DNA of 64,000 nucleotides, taken from contig JAHCMI010000009.1 of the NCBI GenBank assembly GCA_019192545.1, positions 1 through 64,000 of the forward strand. Reading direction: 5' to 3'. Made by a program: the position numbers and the translations under genes. Positions 46,121 through 54,243 of the stretch are shown here, one piece after another. Position 1 is the stretch's first letter; the number at the start of each line of letters is the position of its first letter. The notes beneath the pieces are model-generated. The model ran no database searches. It was given only the letters and a program-made list of their open reading frames with translations, and was not told the DNA's origin. Source of the stretch: Rivularia sp. MS3 (lineage in GTDB: Bacteria > Cyanobacteriota > Cyanobacteriia > Cyanobacteriales > Nostocaceae).

Positions 46121-47173
46121 TTATCCAACTGTTTTAATTAAACTATCAGAATGTTGAAGTTGTTCTAGTGTAGCGTTACCAGTACAAAATAGTACGGTGC
46201 TAATTTCGGCGATTAAAACTTTTGCTAAATCGTAAAGTGTAGCCTCAGAAGACGTTGCAGCTTGCAAAAACGGCATCGCCAATCCAGCTATATCCGCTCC
46301 CAAGGCAATAGCTTTTGCCACATCCACACCGTGACGCAAACCCCCCGAAGCAATCAAAGGTATCTCCGGTGCGATCGCGCGGATTCCGGTAATACAATCA
46401 GCCGTTGGTACGCCCCAATCAGCAAAGGTTCTACCCAAACGCCGCTGTAAAATATTATCAGCACGCTCGCTTTCTACCAAAGCCCAAGAAGTGCCCCCCG
46501 CACCAGCCACATCAATCGCCGTTACTCCTGCACCAATCAGTTTATGAGCCATTTTCGCCGAGATGCCATTACCAACTTCTTTAACAATTACAGGTACCGG
46601 TAATTTTTCGCATAAAGTCGCAATTTTGTCTAATACTCCCCGGAAATTAGTATCACCCTTGGGCTGAATGCATTCTTGTAAAGGATTGAGATGTAAAATC
46701 AATGCATCAGCTTCGAGAAGATCGACAACTCGCAGACATTCATCCAAACCGTAACTGTAATTAAGTTGAATCGCACCCAAATTAGCAAATAAAAGTATAT
46801 CGGGAGCATATTTACGAACTGCAAAAGTATCGGAAACGGCAGGATTCTCTACCGCAACCCGCTGAGAGCCCACACCCATAGCTAACCTGTAATGTTGAGC
46901 AACTTTCGCCAAACGAGTATTAATCGTTTTAGCTTCTTGGGTACCCCCAGTCATCGAAGAAATTAGCAATGGTGCATTCATAGGTTTACCTAAAAATGTA
47001 GTACTAATATCAATTTCCGAGCGGTCAATTTCTGGTAGACAACAATGGTCAAAATGATATCTTTCTAACCCATTAGTAGTTTGCCGAAACTGAACATCTT
47101 CCTCCAGACAGATGCGGATGTGGTCGGCTTTACGGGATTCGGTTGCTGCTGAGTAATTTGTAGAAATCTTCAC
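46121..47173 (-). CDS. fni: Isopentenyl-diphosphate delta-isomerase, type 2 (FMN-dependent)
   Basis: Interconverts IPP and DMAPP for carotenoid, phytol and quinone synthesis, using FMN and NAD(P)H. 350 residues with a GTG start, since no ATG precedes [17 protein letters not shown], the conserved opening. Flavin and substrate motifs: [87 protein letters not shown]. The type 2 enzyme is the usual one in cyanobacteria. sppA follows on the same strand but 220 bp away, so co-transcription is uncertain. Confidence 0.95.
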   Translation of the reverse strand: MKISTNYSAATESRKADHIRICLEEDVQFRQTTNGLERYHFDHCCLPEIDRSEIDISTTFLGKPMNAPLLISSMTGGTQEAKTINTRLAKVAQHYRLAMGVGSQRVAVENPAVSDTFAVRKYAPDILLFANLGAIQLNYSYGLDECLRVVDLLEADALILHLNPLQECIQPKGDTNFRGVLDKIATLCEKLPVPVIVKEVGNGISAKMAHKLIGAGVTAIDVAGAGGTSWALVESERADNILQRRLGRTFADWGVPTADCITGIRAIAPEIPLIASGGLRHGVDVAKAIALGADIAGLAMPFLQAATSSEATLYDLAKVLIAEISTVLFCTGNATLEQLQHSDSLIKTVG

Positions 47174-47996
47174 GGTGGAGACTGGAATTAATATTAACTG
47201 CTATTTTTTCAGTCTCCGGTATTTTGGGATTTTTTGGAGTCAAATACTAACTTATTAACAATTGGGGATTGGGCATAGAGAATTGGGGATTGGGAATTGG
47301 GCATGGGTAATCTTTTTTAGTTGTAGGGTATGTTACGGCTATGAGATATTGCAGCGAGTAGCTAATAAAACTGTGCAATCAGTAATTTATCGTAGGGTGT
47401 GTTACGGCTACAAGATATTGCAGCGAGTAGCTAATAAATTTGTTAATGCCGTAACGCACCATCGATTATTTTGAAACGAAGAAGATATATAATAGAAAAC
47501 TTCTTACAATTCATTTAGGATTGCTATATTAAATTATAGGATTACTCCGCAGATTTTTGTTAGCGCAGCGTGCCCAGAGGGCATAAAACACGTAGGGGAG
47601 GCAGATTGGGAGGACACTGCGTTGCGGAGGTTCCCGCAGTACGAGCAAGTGTCCGGGTGTGGATTTTCCTCCCCCAATACTGCCGTTGTGTTGCTTGCTG
47701 CGCGCAACGCACCATCATATATACATTTAGGTGCGCTCACGGCTGAAGCCATAACACACCCTACAAGTACTTAATTTTTTTCAATATTCAAACCGGATTC
47801 CTATAGATGAAGAAACCAGAGTAGTAAACCCTGGTGAAAAAATTATTTTATTCTTTACATTTCAAAATTTCGGAAATTTAATCGCTGTCGTTTGTTTAAA
47901 AACTGTTAACGGAGTCAGCACCAGCAGCAATATGAAGTTAAGCAGCGTTACGATTGCTCCGCATTTTGAGAAGATGCCTAGAAGGAAAAACCACTC
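47174..47996. other. Repeat-rich intergenic region
   Basis: No gene is supported. It begins with a GGGGATTGGG heptamer-like tract (about 47262-47310), then a direct duplication of GTAGGGTGTGTTACGGCTA units (47323-47457), and a GC-rich patch (47560-47700, with CCTCCCCCAATACTGCCG). Near 47730-47765 a GGTGCGCTCACGGCTGAAGC ... ACACACCCTACAA copy in reverse closes it. The GC content of the patch is unlike the flanks, suggesting inserted repeat material. Confidence 0.55.
47323..47457. repeat. Tandem duplication of about 69 bp
   Basis: 47323-47391 and 47392-47457 share GTAGGGT(A/G)TGTTACGGCTA, GATATTGCAGCGAGTAGCTA and ATAAA. The second copy ends GCCGTAACGCACC, which pairs with GGGTGTGTTACGGC at its start. 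Confidence 0.7.
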
Positions 47997-48836
47997 TTAC
48001 ACAGCAAGATTCATTATAGAATTTGCAGCTGAATTTACCGTATCTATTAGAAATTCATGAGACATCCTTTGTATCTCAGCCTGCATTTGTAAATCATACA
48101 ATTGGCTATAGAAATCATCATAACTACTAGGTGTATAAGTCTCTTTTTCAACTGTTCCCAACCAGACACCATCACCATATTCCACATCAACTAATTCGTA
48201 TCCTTCATTCCAAAAATCTTGAACATCTGTCTGAAGTTGATCGAAAGTACTTGCGGTTATGTAACCACTTGTAATACTGGAATCGTCTTCAAAAAATCCA
48301 ACCCATGTATTATCGACATATTCAACATTAACCAAGTCATATCCTTGATTCCATTGCTGTTGAATCTGTTGTGTAAAGTCACCGATATTGCTTTCAAACG
48401 AATAAGCTGTACTATTAGGAACATCTTGAAAAAGTCCAAACCAGACACCATCACCGTATTCAATATCAGTTAAGCTATATCCCAGATTATGCATCTGTAC
48501 AATATCTTCTGTAAATTCATTCACACTGCTTGAGTTGCTATACAAATGAGTATCATAACTTTGTTCAAAAGTGCCAAACCATTTACCATCACCGTATTCA
48601 ACATCAATTAAGCTATACCCTAGATTCGCTGCTTGCTGAATAGTTTGTGCTAGTTCATCAGCACTGCTTTCGCTACTAAAAGCAGTATTATCTGGTGTGT
48701 CTTGGTAGACTCCAAACCAGCTACCATCATCACCATATGCAACATTAACCAAGTCATATCCTTGGTTCAAATCTTCTAAAACACTTTCTTCAAATTCATT
48801 CAAATTTTCATGAATAGTGTAGGCATTATTAGACAT
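47997..48836 (-). CDS. Protein of five 46-residue Trp-Gly repeats, unknown function
   Basis: 279 residues from the ATG at 48836, set by AGGAACAG; the open frame upstream to 48959 is unlikely to be translated. Five tandem repeats carry the pattern GY-x-L-x-(D/N)-V-x-Y-G-D-x-x-W-x-G, for example GYDLVNVAYGDDGSWFGVY, GYSLIDVEYGDGKWFGTF and GYELVDVEYGDGVWLGTV, each followed by an acidic Ser-rich linker and a short helix. This resembles DUF7477-like beta repeats. No signal peptide is seen. A C-terminal helix (LYDLQMQAEIQRMSHEFLI) may oligomerise it. Confidence 0.75.
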   Translation of the reverse strand: MSNNAYTIHENLNEFEESVLEDLNQGYDLVNVAYGDDGSWFGVYQDTPDNTAFSSESSADELAQTIQQAANLGYSLIDVEYGDGKWFGTFEQSYDTHLYSNSSSVNEFTEDIVQMHNLGYSLTDIEYGDGVWFGLFQDVPNSTAYSFESNIGDFTQQIQQQWNQGYDLVNVEYVDNTWVGFFEDDSSITSGYITASTFDQLQTDVQDFWNEGYELVDVEYGDGVWLGTVEKETYTPSSYDDFYSQLYDLQMQAEIQRMSHEFLIDTVNSAANSIMNLAV

Positions 48837-49155
48837 AATTCTGTTCCTGTAAGAAAAAGTTTTGTATATGTTCGGAGGGTTTCGCAGTTTTAAGAGCTTT
48901 ATGAACATGAATGCTATTGTATAAATTGTTAATCGGGATGGGTATGTAGTTTTATGCAATACTTGATAAGCAAGAGTTCTTATTGCTACTTAATTCCCTA
49001 TAAAGTTAAGCGCGATCGCTGCTCGCGGTATTGCAGTCGCTTGCTCTGTGCGCCTCCACGCTTACCTTTGCGCTACTCTGCGTTAAAGTTAAAAATTTAT
49101 CTAATCTAAAATGCTACCTTAAAGAATGTCTTTCGGTGCTTAAACTAAAAACTAA
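48837..49155. other. Promoter region of hen1, with one HIP1 site and a GCGCAAAG repeat
   Basis: About 320 bp. CGCGATCGCT occurs near 49011. It also contains a GCGCCTCCACGC...TTTGCGCTACTCTGCGTT repeat (about 49048-49083) related to that near 36464. No other gene. Confidence 0.5.
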
Positions 49156-50544
49156 ATGCTACTAACCATTTCCACCACCCACCAACCTGCAACAGATTTA
49201 GGTTATCTTCTCCACAAACACCCAAATCGCTGTCAGTCGTTTTCGCTTCCTTTTGGAGAAGCACATGTTTTCTATCCAGAAGCGAGCAACGAACAATGTA
49301 CGGCAGCATTATTACTAGATATTAATCCAGTAAAACTAGTTAGAAAAAGAACTTTGACGCTGGATGCTTATGTAAACGATCGCCCTTATGTAGCTTCTTC
49401 GTTTTTCAGCGTTGCCATATCTCAAGTTTTTGGTACAGCTTTGGGTGGACGTTGTAAAGATAAACCGGAATTAGTAGAAACTGCGATACCGTTAATAGCA
49501 AAAATATCGGTTTTATCTAGTCGTAAGGGTGAAGATTTTTTACGAGAATTGTTTGAGCCTTTGGGTTATCAAGTTAGCTTACAAAATTATCCTTTGGATG
49601 AAACGTTCCCAGAGTGGGGAGAAAGTAAATACTTCACTGTAGAATTAGAAAACACTTTACCGCTTTCGCTTTTACTCAGCCATCTTTATGTTTTAATACC
49701 AGTTTTAGATAACAACAAACACTACTGGGTAAACGAAGAAGAAATAGACAAATTATTGCGTCACGGCGAAGGTTGGTTAAAGGAACATCCACTAAAAGAA
49801 GAAATTACCAAACGCTATTTAAAACGTCAGTATCGGTTGACTCGTGCGGCATTAGCTCAACTAACCGAACCCAACGAAACAGATCCAGATAGTGCCCAAG
49901 AAAATCACGATAAAGAAGAAGCAGCAGTTGAAAAGCCATTAAGTTTAAATCAACAGCGTTTGAATTGTGTTGTAGCAGCTTTAAAACAGCATAATGCTAG
50001 AAAAATAGTTGATTTAGGTTGCGGGCAAGGTAATTTACTAAAAATACTTTTAAAAGACAACTACTTTGAAAAAATTACCGGAGTAGACGTTTCTTATCGC
50101 TCTTTAGAAATTACTAAAGAAAGATTAGATAGATTGCATTTACCCCGCCATCAATGGGAAAAATTACAGTTAATTCAAGGTAGTTTAACTTATAAAGATA
50201 ACAGAATTTCAGGATATGATGCTGCTGCGGTAGTTGAAGTTATAGAACATCTAGATTTATATAGATTAAATGCGTTTGAAAGAGTTTTATTTGAGTTTGC
50301 AAGACCGCAGAAGGTGATAGTAACCACACCAAATATAGAATATAACGTTAATTTTGAAAACCTACCTGCCGGAAAATTACGTCATAAAGACCACCGCTTT
50401 GAATGGACGAGAGAAGAATTTCAAAACTGGGCTAAACAAGTGGGAGAAAACTTTAGTTATAGCGTGGAATTCCAAAATATAGGTGACGAAGATTTAGAAG
50501 TTGGCTCTCCAACACAAATGGCAGTTTTTTCAGTTAACAGTTAG
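49156..50544 (+). CDS. hen1: Bacterial Hen1: 3'-terminal RNA ribose 2'-O-methyltransferase
   Basis: Methylates the 2'-OH of the 3' end of cleaved RNA before ligation by Pnkp, so that the repaired site resists the same nuclease. 462 residues. The N-terminal ligase-activating domain (about 1-245) opens MLLTISTTHQPATDLGYLLHK and contains RKRTLTLDAYVNDRPYVASS. The C-terminal methyltransferase has VDLGCGQGNLLKILL (near residue 289), and metal ligands in VVEVIEHL (near 360) and RHKDHRFEWTREEF, the E-E-H-H set of Hen1. Followed by the Pnk-like kinase and thg1; pnkp lies 4 kb away on the same strand. Confidence 0.93.
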   Translation: MLLTISTTHQPATDLGYLLHKHPNRCQSFSLPFGEAHVFYPEASNEQCTAALLLDINPVKLVRKRTLTLDAYVNDRPYVASSFFSVAISQVFGTALGGRCKDKPELVETAIPLIAKISVLSSRKGEDFLRELFEPLGYQVSLQNYPLDETFPEWGESKYFTVELENTLPLSLLLSHLYVLIPVLDNNKHYWVNEEEIDKLLRHGEGWLKEHPLKEEITKRYLKRQYRLTRAALAQLTEPNETDPDSAQENHDKEEAAVEKPLSLNQQRLNCVVAALKQHNARKIVDLGCGQGNLLKILLKDNYFEKITGVDVSYRSLEITKERLDRLHLPRHQWEKLQLIQGSLTYKDNRISGYDAAAVVEVIEHLDLYRLNAFERVLFEFARPQKVIVTTPNIEYNVNFENLPAGKLRHKDHRFEWTREEFQNWAKQVGENFSYSVEFQNIGDEDLEVGSPTQMAVFSVNS

Positions 50545-50739
50545 TAGTTAGCAGCGAGCAGCGAACAGTCAAAAAGTTAACAGTTAATAATTATCAACAA
50601 AAAGTTCTATATGACGACTTGAGCCTTTTACATCTCGAAATAACAATTACTAAATAAACTTAACTCGATTCTATTCTCTATTCCCTGTTCCCTGTTCCCT
50701 CTAATTCTTGAGAGAGATAATTTGCTTACTAAAAACAAA

Positions 50740-51189
50740 ATGCAGGCAATTATATTTATTGGTATCCAAGGTGCGGGTAAATCAACTTTTTACCGCGAAT
50801 ATTTTCTTGATACGCACATCAGAATTAATCTTGATATGCTCAAAACTCGTCACCGAGAAAAGCTGATTTTTCAAGCTTGTTTATCAGCCAGACAAAGATT
50901 CGTGATAGATAACACTAATCCTACAGCAGAAGATAGAAAAAAATATATTATCCCAGCTAAAGAGCAAGGTTTTCAAGTATTAGGATACTACTTTGATTCA
51001 AAATTAGCAGATTGTAAACAACGCAACAGTCAACGCACTGGGAAAAAAGTAATTCCTTTAGTAGGAATATTATCAACTTATAAAAAGCTAACTTTACCAA
51101 GTTACACCGAAGGATTTGATGCAATATACTCGGTAAAAACCCGTTCAGATTATTCGTTCATTGTTGAGGAGTGGAATCGTGAAATTTGA
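50740..51189 (+). CDS. Stand-alone polynucleotide-kinase-like P-loop kinase
   Basis: 149 residues from the ATG at 50740; a TTG at 50722 is less likely. The P-loop FIGIQGAGKSTFYREYF is near the start. FVIDNTNPTAEDRKKYI matches the lid region of T4-type 5'-OH polynucleotide kinases and is nearly the same as IDATNVQREDRKYYV in the kinase domain of pnkp in this window. R-rich SARQRF and RNSQRTGKK can serve as lid/phosphate contacts. It therefore probably phosphorylates RNA 5'-OH ends or a related substrate. Its stop overlaps the proposed start of thg1 (GTGAAATTTGA), so the two are translationally coupled. Confidence 0.82.
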   Translation: MQAIIFIGIQGAGKSTFYREYFLDTHIRINLDMLKTRHREKLIFQACLSARQRFVIDNTNPTAEDRKKYIIPAKEQGFQVLGYYFDSKLADCKQRNSQRTGKKVIPLVGILSTYKKLTLPSYTEGFDAIYSVKTRSDYSFIVEEWNREI

Positions 51190-51936
51190 CGAACTTGATA
51201 CTAAAATGCGGGTATTTGAAACCGCTTGCGATTATTGCGTATACCGGGAATTTATATCGTAGCAAGATTGGATGGAAGAGGTTTTACTCGGTTAACAAAA
51301 GACGTGCATAAATTTAGCGCACCTTACGACGAAGGTTTTCGCGACTATATGTTAGATACCGTCGAGCATTTAATGAATAGCGGCTTCGATATTACTTACG
51401 GTTACACTCAAAGCGATGAAATTTCTCTGCTTTTTAACTTAGAAGATGAAACATTCAATCGTAAAACTCGCAAAATCAATTCAGTATTAGCAGGAGAAGC
51501 CAGCGCTAAATTTTCCTTACTTTTAGGAGATATGGCTTGTTTTGACTGTCGAATTTCTCAACTAGCTAATATTCAACAAGTAATAGATTATTTCCGCTGG
51601 AGACAGCAAGATGCTCATCGAAATTCTCTCAATTCTCACAGTTATTGGTGCTTGCGTGGAGACGGAGAAACAGCCCGGAAAGCTACCAGTATTATGGATG
51701 GTTTATCGGTAGCCGATAAAAACGAATTATTATTTCAGCACGGAATCAACTTTAACGAATTACCCAATTGGCAAAAACGGGGCATGGGGTTGTATTGGGA
51801 AGAATACGAAAAACAAGGATACAACCCCGTTAAAGATGAAACTGTATTTACAACAAGGAGACGGATAAAAAGAGAATTGGATTTACCGATGAAAGATGAT
51901 TACAGTCAGTTTATTGGGCAATTGCTTGAATGTTGA
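51179..51936 (+). pseudogene. thg1: Thg1-family tRNA(His) guanylyltransferase-like gene with a frameshift near the start
   Basis: Thg1-like proteins add nucleotides 3'-5' to repair or complete tRNA 5' ends. Catalytic parts are all present: VARLDGRGFTRLTK and YTQSDEISLLF supply the metal-binding Asp, Asp and Glu, and the C-terminal WQKRGMGLYWEEY is typical. The conserved head begins at the GTG at 51179 (VKFDELDTKMRVFETACDYC) but is in another frame. A one-base deletion at about 51239-51241 separates it from PGIYIVARLDG, which runs from 51226 to 51936. Slipping back one base there would give ...CVIPGIYIVARL, as in homologues. It may be truly broken, translated from the internal TTG at 51226, or a sequencing error. 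Confidence 0.85.
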
Positions 51937-52086
51937 AGTTATCGCAATTTTATTAAAATTAATATTAATATTGCAATCCTATATGACTCGTGAGAAAGAT
52001 AAGTGTCTCTATTCCCGGTTTTTGGGAAAAACTGGGTTTCTCAAATCTCCCAAATGATTTAGAAATGTTATCCATCAAGAATATAT

Positions 52087-52116
52087 AAAAAACCCGGCTT
52101 TTCAAACACCGGGCTT
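52087..52116 (-). terminator. Terminator-like hairpin past the TPR gene
   Basis: CCCGG (52093-52097) and CCGGG (52109-52113) form a stem; on the minus strand it is followed by TTTTTT (52087-52092), just past the stop of the TPR gene. A related hairpin, CCCGGTTTTTGGGAAAAACT, lies at about 52015-52034. Confidence 0.6.
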
Positions 52117-52124
52117 AACTGTTG

Positions 52125-53555
52125 CTAGAAGCTGTTTAAAAATAAAGCTTGGAACCTCATATCGTGGCGAATTTTTCTAAAATCTGAACTAAGTTTGACT
52201 TTTTGATGAAATTCTTCAGGATTAATATTGATAGCTTTTTTGAGATTCTCGATTGCTAATTCTATATGATTTAAAGCTACGTAACAGCAAGCTTTGTCAT
52301 ATAAAATATTTGGTTGATCTGGACGCAAGTCTAAAGCTTTGTCAAAAAACAAAATTGCTTCTTCATTTCTTTCCAATTTCTGAAGTACCGAACCGTAAAT
52401 TTTCCATGCTAAATCATAAGTAGGATTGATTTCTATTGCTTTATTTAAAGTTGTAATCGCATCTTCATTTCTTCCTAATTTGTGAAGCGTATAACCTCTA
52501 AAGCAATGTGCCGCGTAGTTTTGCGAGTCAATTTCTATTACTTTATCAAAAGCGACAATTGCATCTCCATATCTTTCTGATTTTCCTAATGTTGTTCCTA
52601 GACGATTGCGAACTTGACAATTTCGTGGTTCTAATTTTAAAACTTTATTAAAAGTATCAATTGTATCTTCTAACTTTCCTAAACTATATAGTATTTCAGC
52701 CTTCCTACATAAAGCCTCTGGAAAATTTGGCTGAATTTCGATTGCCTTTTCAAAACTAGTTAAAGCTGACTCAAAATTTCCTAAATCTAAAAAAACAAGA
52801 CCTTTTTGATACCAAGCCAAGTATAGATTTGGATTATATTTTACTGCATTTTCAAAGCAAACAATGGCATCTTCTAATTTTTCAGTTTTCCATAGAGTAC
52901 AGCCTTTTTCATACCAAGCATTTGCATAATTTGGCTGAACTTCGATAGCTTTATCAAAACAAAGCAAAGCAGCTTCTAATTGTTCTAAATCAAATAAGGT
53001 AATACCTTTATGGTACCAAGCTAAATCAAATTTTGGTTTATACTGAATTGCTTTATCAAAGCACATAAGAGCATCTTCTAATTGACCTAACTCATGCAGA
53101 GTTAAGCCTTTCTCATACCAAGCTTTAGGATAATTAGGCTTAATTAAAATAATTTTTTCAAAATTAATTAATGCTGGTTCTAATTTTTTTTGCTCTAATA
53201 GCACAATACCTTGTAATAACAAAGCTTTGAGGTAATCTGGCTGAATTTCTATAGCTATATCGAGAGATGAGAGGGCTTCTGGCAATTTTCCCAGTTGAAA
53301 TAAAGTTACCCCTCGTTCATACCAAACATATTGAGACTCGGATGAATGTGCTATTGCCCTTTCAAAATCAATTAGAGCTTCATCAAAATGTTCTAAACCT
53401 TGTAGTGCCATTCCCCGAAAGACTAAAGCATCATAAAGATTTGGTTTAGACTCTAAAATTTCATTATAAATTAATAATGCTTCTTCAAAGCGTTTTAATT
53501 CTATAAGAGTCACCCCTAAATGGTGCAAGCCTTGCCAATTTTCAAATGAATTCAT
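52125..53555 (-). CDS. TPR-repeat protein
   Basis: 476 residues, almost wholly made of about 13 tetratricopeptide repeats of 34 residues with the pattern W-x2-(K/R)-G-x2-L-x8-A-x3-F-D-K-A-I-x-(I/V)-x-P, for example AWYEKGLTLHELGQLEDALM. They form a right-handed superhelix for protein-protein binding. No signal peptide or catalytic domain. It lies antisense between thg1 and the interrupted gene upstream of pnkp, interrupting the RNA-repair neighbourhood. A functional link to RNA repair is not shown by sequence. A terminator is on its 3' side. Confidence 0.86.
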   Translation of the reverse strand: MNSFENWQGLHHLGVTLIELKRFEEALLIYNEILESKPNLYDALVFRGMALQGLEHFDEALIDFERAIAHSSESQYVWYERGVTLFQLGKLPEALSSLDIAIEIQPDYLKALLLQGIVLLEQKKLEPALINFEKIILIKPNYPKAWYEKGLTLHELGQLEDALMCFDKAIQYKPKFDLAWYHKGITLFDLEQLEAALLCFDKAIEVQPNYANAWYEKGCTLWKTEKLEDAIVCFENAVKYNPNLYLAWYQKGLVFLDLGNFESALTSFEKAIEIQPNFPEALCRKAEILYSLGKLEDTIDTFNKVLKLEPRNCQVRNRLGTTLGKSERYGDAIVAFDKVIEIDSQNYAAHCFRGYTLHKLGRNEDAITTLNKAIEINPTYDLAWKIYGSVLQKLERNEEAILFFDKALDLRPDQPNILYDKACCYVALNHIELAIENLKKAININPEEFHQKVKLSSDFRKIRHDMRFQALFLNSF

Positions 53556-53702
53556 TTTTAATTTGAAAATGTATGATGTAAAAAATTTAGCTTTAAGCGT
53601 TTTTTTATTAACTCATTTATAACAGATATTAACTTCATTATCTATAATGCAAACGTCGCTTAATCAAATCAATATATAAACTAATACTTAAGAGATAAAA
53701 CA

Positions 53703-54166
53703 ATGAAGAATTTAGAAAGAAAATATGAAATATGGCTCGAAGTAGAACAATACTCTAAGAGGATGTAATGATGCGCTATAAATGATACTTGAAACTTTTG
53801 AGATCCCCCTAAATCCCCCGCTAAATTGGGGGACTTTTACTCCCCTTTTTAAGGGGGGACTCGGGGCCCCCTCTGGGGATAGGGGGGAAGGGGGGATCAT
53901 CCGAGAATTATGATAAAAACTATACTTTTCAAACATCCTCTAATGCAATAATAATTTTCTCCGACGGTTTACAAATCGGGATTAATATTTACAGCGAAAA
54001 ATATTTTGAAAACAATCTTAATCAACTTAATTGGATAGATGAAGAATTCGCTATCTTGCCAGATGTTATTGTAAAGAATTATCAAGCAGATTCAATAAGG
54101 AAAGCTATCATAAATTTAATTGAAAAACAAAAATTTTTTGAAGGCAGAGGTTTTCCTTGTATTTAA
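53703..54166 (+). pseudogene. 92-codon hypothetical gene split by a 182-bp MITE-like insertion
   Basis: The ATG at 53703 gives MKNLERKYEIWLEVEQYS before the frame runs into the element. Downstream of the element, NAIIIFSDGLQIGINIYSEK through EGRGFPCI runs to a stop at 54164-54166. Deleting 53759-53943 joins the two parts in frame with TCT-AAT-GCA, giving a continuous 92-residue protein. TAA flanks the element on both sides (53756-53758 and 53941-53943). The protein family is not recognised. It is 77 bp upstream of pnkp on the same strand and may have been part of the repair operon. Confidence 0.8.
53759..53940. mobile_element. Non-autonomous element (MITE) with GAGGATGT ends
   Basis: Terminal inverted repeat GAGGATGT (53759-53766) / ACATCCTC (53933-53940), flanked by TAA on each side, the likely target duplication. 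Length 182 bp, no ORF. The interior is a GATCCCCCT...GGGGGGATC hairpin and C/G-rich tracts (CCCCCTAAATCCCCCGC, GGGGGGACTCGGGGCCCC). The internal GATCCCCC hairpin is like repeats near 21600-21660 and 41870-41914. Confidence 0.8.
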
Positions 54167-54243
54167 TCCTCTAAAACCTTTTACCTGAGCGTCTTGCGCG
54201 TAAGTCCTGGGTTTATTTATTCAAAATATTCTAAAACTAAACT

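Noticed and set aside
47534-47752. 72-codon frame
   Set aside because: Lies within dispersed repeat DNA with GC-rich inset; not a gene.
51230-51245. Programmed frameshift in thg1
   Set aside because: No slippery heptamer or stable downstream structure is visible at the site, so disruption or sequencing error is more likely.
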